From NCBI GenBank assembly GCA_040752635.1, contig JBFMGS010000017.1, positions 1-39,510 on the forward strand: a DNA stretch of 39,510 nucleotides. Reading direction: 5' to 3'. The notes under the pieces were generated by a model. That model ran no database searches, was not told where the DNA came from, and saw only the letters and a program-made list of their open reading frames with translations. Positions 16,627 through 23,842 of this stretch are shown in pieces (the first letter of the stretch is position 1; each line of letters opens with the position of its first letter). The stretch is from JBFMGS01 sp040752635 (GTDB lineage Bacteria; Bacillota; SHA-98; UBA4971). Both the position numbers and the translations under genes were made by a program.

Positions 16627-17409
16627 ATGGAACTCAACGTAGTCATCGCTTTTCTCGCGGGGGTAGTGTCGTTCCTGTCGCCGTGCGTTATAGCGCTTGC
16701 GCCCGGGTACATCGGGTTCGTTGCGGGTATAGGCGCAGGGTCGGTGGCAGGGGCGGCCCGAGGTGATGCGGTAGGGGGCCGGGATCCAGGCAGGAGAGCC
16801 AGCGCGGCCCACCGCGCGAGAGTGCTCCTTGCGACGACCCTCTTTGTGTTGGGCTTTTCCTCCGTGTTTGTGGCGGTGGGCGCGGGCGCCTCGCTTGCAG
16901 GTGAGCTGCTCTATTCTGCCAGGTGGCTCCTGGACAAGCTTGCCGGGCTCATCGTAATCGTCTTTGGACTCCACGTTGCCGGCGCCATACACGTGAGGTG
17001 GCTTTACTCTGAGCGGCGAGTCTTTTCGGCGGAACGGCCCGCCGGACTTGCCGGGGGTTTTCTTGTGGGCGCGGCGTTCGCCCTTGGCTGGACGCCGTGC
17101 GTAGGGCCGATCCTCGGTTCGATCCTGGCGGTTGCAGGCACTTCGGGCAGGATGGGTCAGGGGGTCATACTTCTTGCAGCGTACTCGCTCGGCCTGGGGT
17201 TGCCGTTTCTCGCTATGGGCTTCGCCATCGGCCGCGGCGTGACGTCTTTCCCCTGGCTTACCAGGCACGGTCGCACCGTCGAGGTTCTTTCGGGGCTGTT
17301 CCTGGTAGCTGTCGGGCTGCTCATGTTTAGCGGAAAAACGGACGTCATTTCCAGCCGGCTCGGTAGCTTCTTCGGCGACTTCATGCCAGATCGCTTGCTC
17401 GGGTTCTGA
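16627..17409 (+). CDS. ccdA: CcdA-type thiol-disulfide transporter
   Basis: The 260-residue integral membrane protein has about six hydrophobic segments and the paired redox cysteines of the family: SPC (C20) in the first segment and GWTPC (C158) in the fourth, followed by VGPILGSIL. It carries reducing equivalents from cytoplasmic thioredoxin to outside partners such as the thioredoxin-like protein encoded just upstream. A loop at about 40-65 is longer and more basic than usual. ATG 16627 follows GTGAGAGGGG. The two genes appear to be one operon. Confidence 0.92.
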   Translation: MELNVVIAFLAGVVSFLSPCVIALAPGYIGFVAGIGAGSVAGAARGDAVGGRDPGRRASAAHRARVLLATTLFVLGFSSVFVAVGAGASLAGELLYSARWLLDKLAGLIVIVFGLHVAGAIHVRWLYSERRVFSAERPAGLAGGFLVGAAFALGWTPCVGPILGSILAVAGTSGRMGQGVILLAAYSLGLGLPFLAMGFAIGRGVTSFPWLTRHGRTVEVLSGLFLVAVGLLMFSGKTDVISSRLGSFFGDFMPDRLLGF

Positions 17410-17469
17410 GGCGCAGACAACCCAGTTACTTCACGACAACTCCGGGTGCCGCATGGCCGGTCGTGCGCT

Positions 17470-17703
17470 TCACGACCGGTCGCGTGCTTCTCTGGGTCTG
17501 AAGGTGACGCACACCGTTTCCTGCGAGCTTCTCGCCTCGTCCGGAACGGACATTCCCATTCCTGCCGCTCCGCCGCCGAGAGCGAACTCCGGCTCGGGAG
17601 ATTGCTGCAGTAAGGACTGTGTGGAGACCTTGATCTCGCGGGCGGTGCAGAAGTCGTCCTCATTGAACGTGCAGTTGGAAACGTCACAGAATACTCGCGT
17701 CAT
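17470..17703 (-). CDS. DUF1540 cysteine-rich small protein
   Basis: The 77-residue protein begins MTRVFCDVSNCTFNEDDFC, with C6, C11, C19 and a late ETVCVTF cysteine, the pattern of the DUF1540 family common in spore-forming Firmicutes. It probably binds a metal; function is unknown. The middle is Gly/Ala/Pro-rich. The start at 17703 has GGAAGGGG upstream on the minus strand; an upstream extension to 17757 has no ribosome-binding site. It lies downstream of rpmB on the same strand. Confidence 0.78.
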   Translation of the reverse strand: MTRVFCDVSNCTFNEDDFCTAREIKVSTQSLLQQSPEPEFALGGGAAGMGMSVPDEARSSQETVCVTFRPREARDRS

Positions 17704-17853
17704 GCTGACCCCTTCCTGCGTGACGTGTCTGGATGAGCGGCTGGCTCGGAGCAACATATATTATGCCCGCGCAATCTGCGCAATAAAAAAGAACTCGACG
17801 AGCCGTGTCCAGAAAACGAGCCCATCGAGCGGCCCAGGTCCCTTCTTACCCGA

Positions 17854-18045
17854 TTAGTGTGCCCTCTCGACCCTTCCTGAGCGAAGGCACCTGGTACAGA
17901 CGTATATGCGCTTCGGGGAGCCGTGAACCAAAGCTCTCACGCGGCGGATGTTCGGGAGCCACCTGCGGGAGGTCTTAACCTCCGAATGGCTGACCTGTCT
18001 ACCCACGTGCGGGCTCTTTCCGCAGATCTCACAGCGATAGGACAT
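17854..18045 (-). CDS. rpmB: Ribosomal protein L28 (zinc-binding form)
   Basis: The 63-residue protein MSYRCEICGKSPHVG...RIYVCTRCLRSG is bacterial L28 of the C+ type, with zinc ligands C5, C8, C50 and C53. It belongs to the large ribosomal subunit. Length is normal. The ATG at 18045 (minus strand) has GAGGAGGTGC directly upstream. In Bacillus rpmB is divergent from yloU (asp23) and yloV, and the same divergent arrangement is kept here. Confidence 0.95.
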   Translation of the reverse strand: MSYRCEICGKSPHVGRQVSHSEVKTSRRWLPNIRRVRALVHGSPKRIYVCTRCLRSGRVERAH

Positions 18046-18082
18046 GACTTGCACCTCCTCGTCTTGCAAAGACCCGGCCTGT

Positions 18083-18111
18083 ATTGTATCATAGCGGCGC
18101 GGACTGCGCAA
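18083..18111 (-). promoter_or_regulatory. SigA-type promoter of rpmB
   Basis: On the minus strand, TTGCGC (18111-18106), a 17-bp spacer and TACAAT (18088-18083) lie about 38 bp upstream of the start codon. The -10 box and spacing are good; the -35 matches at 4/6 positions. Confidence 0.65.
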
Positions 18112-18250
18112 GCTGCATACGAGAGCTGCGTACGACAGCACGGCAGCCTGGCTCGACAGCCGCATGCGATAGCCTGTGCGGCATGGGACGGCTTGCATGC
18201 GGCAATTGCATACAATAACGCATACGACGATGCTGTATGGGACGAACTGC
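18111..18250. repeat. Degenerate ~13-bp tandem repeat array
   Basis: A GCATACGA-like core recurs at 18115, 18128, 18162, 18181, 18195, 18208, 18220 and 18235, most at 12-15 bp spacing. The first two units are nearly identical (AGCTGCATACGAG, AGCTGCGTACGAC). An inverted pair CCGCATGC/GCATGCGG is embedded. It occupies most of the rpmB-asp23 divergent spacer, where no gene is credible. The remainder of this 328-bp spacer (18251-18373) shows nothing clear. Confidence 0.55.
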
Positions 18251-18373
18251 GGCCTTCTAAACAGGGCCGGAACGTGAATACGATAACAAAAAGGAATTCC
18301 ATACACTGCGCAGAATAAGAAACTTTGAGTTGTCTTCGCTACCCGACGGTTCGAGCAGGGGGTATCGCGGTAC

Positions 18374-18751
18374 ATGGGGAAAGACGTCAGCACCGAACTC
18401 GGCCAGATCACGATTTCGGATGAGGTGATCGCGCTCATCAGCGGGATGGCGGCCACTGAGTGTTACGGCCTCGTCGGAATGGCGTCGCGGAACATTCAAG
18501 ACGGCATAGCCGAGCTCCTGGGCATGGACAATTTGAGCCGGGGGGTTGAAGTGAAGCTGGCCGGAGACGAGGTGGTGATAGACCTTTACATCATCGTGGA
18601 ATACGGCACGAAGATCACCGAAGTGGCGCATAACGTCATGGAAAAGGTGCGCTACGTGGTGGAAAGCATGACCGGGCTGAAAGTAGCGAGGGTTAACATC
18701 ACAGTTCAGGGTGTGAGGGTGACTCATGTCCGACAGGATAAGCGCACGTGA
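18374..18751 (+). CDS. Asp23/Gls24 family protein (YloU)
   Basis: The 125-residue Asp23-family protein has the usual start TELGQITISDEVIALISGMAATE and the ending LKVARVNITVQGV. Such proteins are envelope-stress related in some Firmicutes; in Bacillus yloU lies between rpmB and yloV, as here. Length is normal. ATG 18374 is preceded by AGGGGG. The fakA-like gene starts 22 bp after its stop and is surely cotranscribed. Molecular function is not established. Confidence 0.88.
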   Translation: MGKDVSTELGQITISDEVIALISGMAATECYGLVGMASRNIQDGIAELLGMDNLSRGVEVKLAGDEVVIDLYIIVEYGTKITEVAHNVMEKVRYVVESMTGLKVARVNITVQGVRVTHVRQDKRT

Positions 18752-18773
18752 CCGGCAACAGGAGGTTGGCGCG

Positions 18774-20483
18774 TTGAAGCGTGATGTACTTGACGCAAGA
18801 GATCTTGCACGCGCGATCGTGGCCGGCACCGAGTGGCTTGGTGTGAATAAAGAGTTCGTCAATTCCTTGAACGTGTTTCCCGTTCCGGACGGCGACACCG
18901 GCACCAACATGCACCTGACGCTCCTTGCCGCCGTCCGTGAGATCGAGAAAGTCGAGACCGATTCTCTACCCCTGATAGCTGAAGCCGCAGCCATGGGGTC
19001 GCTCATGGGGGCTCGAGGGAACTCCGGTGTCATATTCTCTCAGCTGCTACGGGGCTTCGCAAAGGGCGTGGAGGGGAAGAGAACCCTAGGTGCACTGGAC
19101 CTGGCGCGAGCCTTGCAGGAAGCGGCGGCCATGGCGTATAAGGCCGTCATGAAACCGGTGGAAGGTACCATGCTGACCGTGGCGCGTGAAGCTGCTCGCT
19201 CTGCGTCGCAGTATGCGAGAATGGAGTCGAACGTCATTTCCATGGCCGAGAGGGTACTTGCGGAGATGCGAAACACGCTCGAGAAAACGCCTGAAATGCT
19301 CCCAACCCTCAAAGAGGCGGGTGTGGTTGACGCTGGGGGTCAGGGTCTCGTGTTTTTCTGGGAAGGTGCAGTGAGGGCCCTGCGCGGTGAGGCTGTGGGC
19401 GTAAGACGCGAGCCGGTGCTCACCGTTGCAGGTGGAGCAGGGAAGAGCATTGCTGCTCGACAATCTGATGAAACGGTCAGGGAAAGCCTGCGCTTTCGAT
19501 ACTGCACGGAGTTTCTGATCAAGGGGAGGGCTTTGCCACTTGATAGGATCCGGCAGGCCATCGCGGGTGACGGCGACTGCCTTCTTGTGGTCGGGACGAA
19601 TGAAGTGGCAAAGGTGCATATCCACACCAACCACCCGGGCAAGGTCCTGGAGTACTGCATTGGCCTTGGCGAACTCCATGAAATCCAAATCAACAACATG
19701 TCGGACCAGCACAAGGAGTTCGAAACAGGTAACCTGGGGAACGCGGCCCTGCGAGAGCAGCCCGGCTCAGGACAGGCAAAGCAGCCAATGAGAGCGGGAA
19801 CCGCCGCTGGCGCGCAAGGCGTGGAAAAGCCCGTGGGAGTGGTGGCTGTGGCTGTCGGCGAGGGGCTCGCGACTATATTGAAGAGCCTGGGCGCAGACGT
19901 TGTTGTTGAGGGCGGGCAAACGATGAACCCCAGCATCGAAGAGCTGGTGAGCGCCATCCAAGGGGTTAGTGCCAGGAGCGTCATCGTCCTCCCCAACAAC
20001 TCCAACGTGATACTCACTGCGGAGAAAAGCAAGGAGTTCGTGGACAAGACCGTAGTAGTGGTTCCCACAAAGACCATTCCTCAAGGAGTTGCAGCGCTCG
20101 TTGCGTTCAACTCCACTGTGGATGCCAGCGCCAACGAAAAGACAATGAATGAAGTCCTCTCGCAGGTCAGCACAGGAGAGGTCACTTACGCGGTTCGTGA
20201 CTCGAGCGTGAACGGGTTCACCATAGGTGAGAACGACATCATAGGCATTAAAGACGGGGAGATCTGCGCTGCGGGTAAAGACCGTGATGAGGTCGCCATG
20301 AGCCTTGTAAGCCACATGATGACCCTTGAGAGTGCGCTTCTTACGATATACCACGGCATGGACGTGACTTACGCGGAGGCCCAGGCGCTTGCGGAGCGGC
20401 TCGCCGACATATACCCGCAATGCGAGGTAGAGGTCCACTACGGTGGCCAACCGCTGTATTATTACATCATGTCAGTGGAGTAG
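18774..20483 (+). CDS. fakA: FakA (YloV), fatty acid kinase / DAK2-domain protein
   Basis: This 569-residue protein phosphorylates FakB-bound fatty acids from ATP, feeding exogenous acyl chains to PlsX/PlsY. The N-terminal DAK2 (DhaL-like) domain carries NVFPVPDGDTGTNM and MGARGNSGVIFSQ. The C-terminal half is the DegV-like YloV domain. TTG 18774 has AGGAGGT 7 bp upstream and begins just after asp23; ATG 18726, which overlaps asp23 by 26 bp, is an alternative with no ribosome-binding site. A linker at about 320-350 is rich in Gly, Gln and Ala. The following fakB gene supports the assignment. Confidence 0.9.
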   Translation: MKRDVLDARDLARAIVAGTEWLGVNKEFVNSLNVFPVPDGDTGTNMHLTLLAAVREIEKVETDSLPLIAEAAAMGSLMGARGNSGVIFSQLLRGFAKGVEGKRTLGALDLARALQEAAAMAYKAVMKPVEGTMLTVAREAARSASQYARMESNVISMAERVLAEMRNTLEKTPEMLPTLKEAGVVDAGGQGLVFFWEGAVRALRGEAVGVRREPVLTVAGGAGKSIAARQSDETVRESLRFRYCTEFLIKGRALPLDRIRQAIAGDGDCLLVVGTNEVAKVHIHTNHPGKVLEYCIGLGELHEIQINNMSDQHKEFETGNLGNAALREQPGSGQAKQPMRAGTAAGAQGVEKPVGVVAVAVGEGLATILKSLGADVVVEGGQTMNPSIEELVSAIQGVSARSVIVLPNNSNVILTAEKSKEFVDKTVVVVPTKTIPQGVAALVAFNSTVDASANEKTMNEVLSQVSTGEVTYAVRDSSVNGFTIGENDIIGIKDGEICAAGKDRDEVAMSLVSHMMTLESALLTIYHGMDVTYAEAQALAERLADIYPQCEVEVHYGGQPLYYYIMSVE

Positions 20484-20648
20484 CCAAACAAGACGCATGT
20501 GTGAAGTCATTTTCGGCTCTAAGAGGACCGACCTGCTACCGGAGTGAAGGGGATTGGAAGTCCGACTGTGGTTCGCAGTACAGGAGAAAGTGTGCGTAAG
20601 TAGTTTTCGTATCATGATCGACAACGTGGGAAGCAGGAGGTAAGTAGG

Positions 20649-21500
20649 ATGGGAAAGGTCGCCATAGTTACGGATTCCACTGCAGATCTGCCACGCGAGA
20701 TGTATGAAGAGCACGGGATAGTAGTAGTTCCGCTTCTCGTTCATTTTGGAGACGAGATCTATAGAGATGGCGTCGATCTTTCAAGTGAGGAGTTCTACGA
20801 TAAGCTCGTCTCCAGCAAGATCCTGCCAAGAACCTCACAGCCGTCGCCCCACGATTTCCAGGTTGTTTATGAGGATCTTGCCTCAAAGTCGGAGGAGATC
20901 GTTTCCATCCACCTGTCGAGCAAGCTGTCAGGCACCTATCAGTCTGCTACGCTTGCTGCTGGTATGATGAAAGGCACGAAGGTGCGAGTGATCGACGGTA
21001 AAGGGGCCTCAGCCATAACAGGGCTTCTGGTGCTCGAAGCTGCACGGCTGGCAAGGTCCGGCGCGACCGCGGGTGATATCGCTGCAAGGCTCCACCATCT
21101 CATCGAGGGTATGGTGGTGTTTTTCACGGTGGATACTCTCGAGTATCTAGAGAAAAACGGGCGGATAGGGAAAGCCACAGCGTTTCTTGGCACGCTGCTC
21201 TCCATCCGACCGCTTCTACAGCTATATGACGGCGAAGTTGTGCCGTTCGAGAAGGTGCGAGGCTCTAAAGCGAAAGTGTTGGCGAGGATGATCGCAGCGG
21301 CGAAGGAACGGGCGCCTTCTGGCAAGAAGTTGCGGGCTGCGATCATGCACGGTGCGGTTCCTGAAGAGGCCGCTGCTCTAAAACAGACCGTCGAGAGAGA
21401 GCTCGCATGCGACGAGGTCCTCACCGCCTGGCTCGGTCCGGTGATAGGCTCTCACGTTGGTCCAGGTACCCTGGGGCTTGCCTTTTACCCGGTTGACTGA
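20649..21500 (+). CDS. fakB: FakB/DegV family fatty-acid-binding protein
   Basis: The 283-residue DegV-fold protein begins KVAIVTDSTADLPREMYEEH and contains FYDKLVSSKILPRTSQPSP and the SSKLSGTYQSA motif. These match FakB proteins, which present a bound fatty acid to FakA. Length is normal. ATG 20649 follows AGGAGGTAAG. It lies 165 bp after fakA, in which I see no clear terminator, so the pair may be cotranscribed. Chain-length preference cannot be read from the sequence. Confidence 0.9.
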   Translation: MGKVAIVTDSTADLPREMYEEHGIVVVPLLVHFGDEIYRDGVDLSSEEFYDKLVSSKILPRTSQPSPHDFQVVYEDLASKSEEIVSIHLSSKLSGTYQSATLAAGMMKGTKVRVIDGKGASAITGLLVLEAARLARSGATAGDIAARLHHLIEGMVVFFTVDTLEYLEKNGRIGKATAFLGTLLSIRPLLQLYDGEVVPFEKVRGSKAKVLARMIAAAKERAPSGKKLRAAIMHGAVPEEAAALKQTVERELACDEVLTAWLGPVIGSHVGPGTLGLAFYPVD

Positions 21501-21713
21501 CGGAGAAGGCGGTGCGACCTGCGCAGCTCGAGAAAACCGGGATAGAGGCGTGCCCGTGGCGCAGGTGACCCTCCTGGCGCCGCGGGGACGCCTCTGTTCT
21601 TGCCAGTCCCGGGCTGATGCCCGGGAGTCTTCCCCGGTTCATCAAGGTTGTTGGTGTTACATTCCGGGTTCCCACTCGGAAGGAGGCATACCCCATCTCA
21701 GTTCCGACGGTAC

Positions 21714-21742
21714 TCGCCCGAAGGTAGGGAGGAGGCAGGATC
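21714..21742 (-). repeat. Intergenic repeat core, inverted copy
   Basis: Read on the minus strand this gives CCTGCCTCC then CCTACCTTCGGGCG, the core shared with the plus-strand copies at 21817-21855 and 21902-21986. Confidence 0.65.
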
Positions 21743-21816
21743 GAGTGCCTCCTATAGCGCCTAGCCCAAGGCACGAGATCCGTCTTGCTTCTCGGAGGGG
21801 GGAATACCCCCCTTCC

Positions 21817-21855
21817 GACGGGTCTTACGACCCTGCCTCCCCCCTACCTTTGGGC
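21817..21855 (+). repeat. Intergenic repeat core, direct copy 1
   Basis: It begins GACGGGTC and includes a 5-bp hairpin (GGGTC-TTAC-GACCC) followed by CCTGCCTCC and CCTACCTTTGGGC. A G6/C6 hairpin (21797-21812) lies immediately upstream. Confidence 0.65.
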
Positions 21856-21901
21856 AAGGAGCGCTGACCTCAGGAAGGGTCTTCCCCCTTCCGAAGAGGA
21901 A

Positions 21902-21986
21902 GACGGGTCCTTCGGACCCTGCCTCCCTCCTACCTTCGGGCGGGTTTGGCGACAGGGTACGGGTACGCCCCCGACGGGCGCCTCGG
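21902..21986 (+). repeat. Intergenic repeat, direct copy 2 (full length)
   Basis: This 85-bp copy begins GACGGGTC, with a 6-bp hairpin GGGTCC/GGACCC, and ends GACGGGCGCCTCGG. It aligns over its length with 35371-35452, differing at scattered positions and by at least one small indel. In the two direct copies the hairpin is retained although its bases differ. Confidence 0.7.
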
Positions 21987-22072
21987 TGTGATTTGATCCG
22001 CAGGCAGGTGGCCAAATTGGAAGCGCCCCGTCATGCAGTCACCGGCAACCCCAAGCAAGAGTGGAATCCAAA

Positions 22073-22102
22073 GCAAAAAAAGACGACGGTCTTGCGACCG
22101 TC
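22073..22102 (-). terminator. Terminator-like hairpin oriented to the minus strand
   Basis: The stem GACGGTC/GACCGTC (22085-22102, loop TTGC) is preceded on the plus strand by A7, so on the minus strand it would end in T7. No minus-strand gene lies upstream of it within 1 kb, so its purpose is unclear. Confidence 0.4.
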
Positions 22103-22290
22103 ATCCCGTGGGAGAGGAGAAACCGGAGGAAGAGCTTATGGGGGAGGGTTTTGAAACCCCGGCACCGCCCGGGTGCCGTTTATCCTCGGCTCTTCTTTCG
22201 CTGATAGTTTGCGCGCCATGACGAGTTCTATTCAAAATTCTTTTCGGATTCTCGATGGTAATTCAAACCATATCGGGGTAATGATAAAGT

Positions 22291-22875
22291 ATGCGAGTCA
22301 TTGCGGGGTCCGCGAAAGGCCGAATGCTTTTCGGGGCGCGCGGTATGAAAGCCCGGCCGATCACCGATAATGTCAAGAAATCCATGTTTGACATCCTGAC
22401 GCCATGGCTCACGGGAGCCAGGTGTCTCGACCTTTTTGCCGGCACAGGGGCGATCGGTATCGAGGCTCTGAGCCGTGGCGCCGAATGGGCCGTTTTTATT
22501 GAACGCGACCCGAGGATGGTGGGAGTTATCAAGCGTAACCTCGAAGTGACCGGTTTTGCGCCCCGCGCGAGGGTCTTATGCGGTGATGTCCGGTGGGTGG
22601 TGCGCGTTCTCGCCAGGAGAGGAGAGGTTTTCGACCTCGTCTTCATGGATCCCCCGTACGGCCACGGTCTTGCGCCGGTCACCCTCGGACTCGTATGTCA
22701 GAGCAAGATCCTCGGGGAAAATGGCACGATCGTAGCAAGACACGAGCACAAGCAGGAGATGCCGGGGTCGTGCGCGAATGTGAATCTGGTAAGGCAGGAA
22801 GTATACGGCGATACTGTCGTTTCGTTCTACAGGCCTGGAGGCGGAGGCGAGCATCAGGAAACGGGAGGCGACTAG
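22291..22875 (+). CDS. rsmD: 16S rRNA (guanine-966-N2)-methyltransferase
   Basis: The 194-residue enzyme methylates G966 of 16S rRNA with SAM. It begins MRVIAGSAKGR. RPITDNVKKSMFDIL matches the family's RPTxxxVREALFNIL-type block, followed by the SAM-binding motif DLFAGTGAIGIEALSRGA and the catalytic motif DPPY. Length is normal. The ribosome-binding site is poor, so the mRNA may carry little leader. It begins the ylbH-coaD-type gene order known from Bacillus; coaD starts 4 bp after its stop. Confidence 0.93.
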   Translation: MRVIAGSAKGRMLFGARGMKARPITDNVKKSMFDILTPWLTGARCLDLFAGTGAIGIEALSRGAEWAVFIERDPRMVGVIKRNLEVTGFAPRARVLCGDVRWVVRVLARRGEVFDLVFMDPPYGHGLAPVTLGLVCQSKILGENGTIVARHEHKQEMPGSCANVNLVRQEVYGDTVVSFYRPGGGGEHQETGGD

Positions 22876-22879
22876 AGTA

Positions 22880-23362
22880 GTGGTGGCGGTATATCCGGGC
22901 AGCTTCGACCCGGTGACGAACGGTCATGTGGATATTGCGGAGCGGGCCTCGCGGATCTTCAGCAAGCTCATCGTGGCTGTCCTGGTGAATCCGGCGAAGG
23001 AACCGCTCTTCACAGTTGACGAGCGGACGGAGATGCTCGCAAGTTCCCTTGCACACCTCCCTAACATCGAGATTGCGCATTTCTCCGGGCTTCTGGTGGA
23101 TTTCGCCCGCGAGCACGGGGCGTCCGTCATCATACGAGGCTTGCGCGCACTTTCCGACTTCGAATACGAGTTCCAGATGGCGTCGTGGAACCGCAAGATA
23201 GGAAATAACATTGAGACAGTGTTCATGATGACCGGCAACGAATATGCGTTCTTGAACTCAAGTATGGTAAAGGAAGTGGCGAGCCTCGGAGGGTGTGTGA
23301 GGGGCTTCGTGCCAGAACACGTAGCCTCACAACTTGCTAAGAAGTTTCGCAAAGCAAAGTAG
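22880..23362 (+). CDS. coaD: Phosphopantetheine adenylyltransferase
   Basis: The 160-residue enzyme adenylates 4'-phosphopantetheine to dephospho-CoA, the penultimate CoA step. Signatures are YPGSFDPVTNGHVDI (the T/HxGH nucleotidyltransferase motif), IIRGLRALSDFEYEFQM and NSSMVKEVA. Length is normal. GTG 22880 is followed by another GTG, with GGGAGGCG upstream, so either may serve. It is tightly coupled to rsmD. panB, elsewhere in the window, serves the same pathway. Confidence 0.95.
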   Translation: MVAVYPGSFDPVTNGHVDIAERASRIFSKLIVAVLVNPAKEPLFTVDERTEMLASSLAHLPNIEIAHFSGLLVDFAREHGASVIIRGLRALSDFEYEFQMASWNRKIGNNIETVFMMTGNEYAFLNSSMVKEVASLGGCVRGFVPEHVASQLAKKFRKAK

Positions 23363-23388
23363 ACCAGTCATAGTAAGGAGGAACCGGG

Positions 23389-23841
23389 GTGGGAAAGACC
23401 AAGATCGTGGATCTTTTAGACAGACTCGAGGCGGCTGTGGAAGGTGGTCGAAGAATACCGCTTCTGAACAAGGTGGCTGTGGATCGCTACGAACTCCTGG
23501 AGATTGTGGATCAGATACGGATTTGCCTGCCGGAGGAAGTGAAGCAGGCGGAGTGGTTGCTCACAGAGAAGGACCGGATTCTTGCTGAGGCAACGTCAGA
23601 AGCGGAGAAGATGAAGGTCTCAGCGAGGGAGCACCTGGCGGCGATGGTTTCCCGGGAGGAAGTAGTCAAGGCTGCTGAGGCTGAGGCCACAAGGATCATC
23701 GAGGAGGCAAAGGCCCAGGCAAACGAGACGAGAAGGGGCGCCGATGAATATGCCGCCGAGACGCTTTCCAAGCTTGAGGAGGGCCTTCAGCGCACCCTGA
23801 AGGTAGTCAGGCGCGGTGTGGAGGAATTGAAGAGGAAGTAA
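23389..23841 (+). CDS. Coiled-coil protein of unknown function
   Basis: The 150-residue protein is almost entirely charged alpha-helix. A short N-terminal part (LLDRLEAAVEGGRRIPLLNKVAVDR) is followed by a predicted coiled coil from about 45 to the end, rich in Ala, Glu, Lys and Arg and resembling ATP synthase b-subunit or DivIVA-like stalks in composition only. There is no membrane segment. GTG 23389 follows AAGGAGG. It starts 26 bp after coaD, so it is cotranscribed. It ends 1 bp before the stop codon of the convergent ylbJ-like gene. Confidence 0.78.
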   Translation: MGKTKIVDLLDRLEAAVEGGRRIPLLNKVAVDRYELLEIVDQIRICLPEEVKQAEWLLTEKDRILAEATSEAEKMKVSAREHLAAMVSREEVVKAAEAEATRIIEEAKAQANETRRGADEYAAETLSKLEEGLQRTLKVVRRGVEELKRK

Positions 23842-23842
23842 G

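Larger units (their letters stand above)
21501..22290. other. 790-bp gene-free block of intergenic repeats and hairpins
   Basis: No credible gene is present between fakB and rsmD. The block contains a perfect hairpin TCCCGGGC/GCCCGGGA (21607-21626), three copies of a repeat core (minus 21714-21742, plus 21817-21855 and 21902-21986), G6/C6 hairpin 21797-21812, an orphan terminator-like hairpin (22085-22102) and CGGCACC/GGTGCCG at 22160-22178. Open frames across it are of low complexity and are not called. Confidence 0.7.

Noticed and set aside
18111..18250. CRISPR array
   Set aside because: Units are about 13 bp, degenerate and without unique spacers of constant length; no cas genes are near.
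17923..18318. 131-codon plus-strand frame
   Set aside because: Antisense to rpmB and its promoter, and across the degenerate repeats.
21457..21867. 136-codon frame and other short frames in the repeat block
   Set aside because: They overlap the end of fakB or consist of repeat sequence with no conserved motifs.
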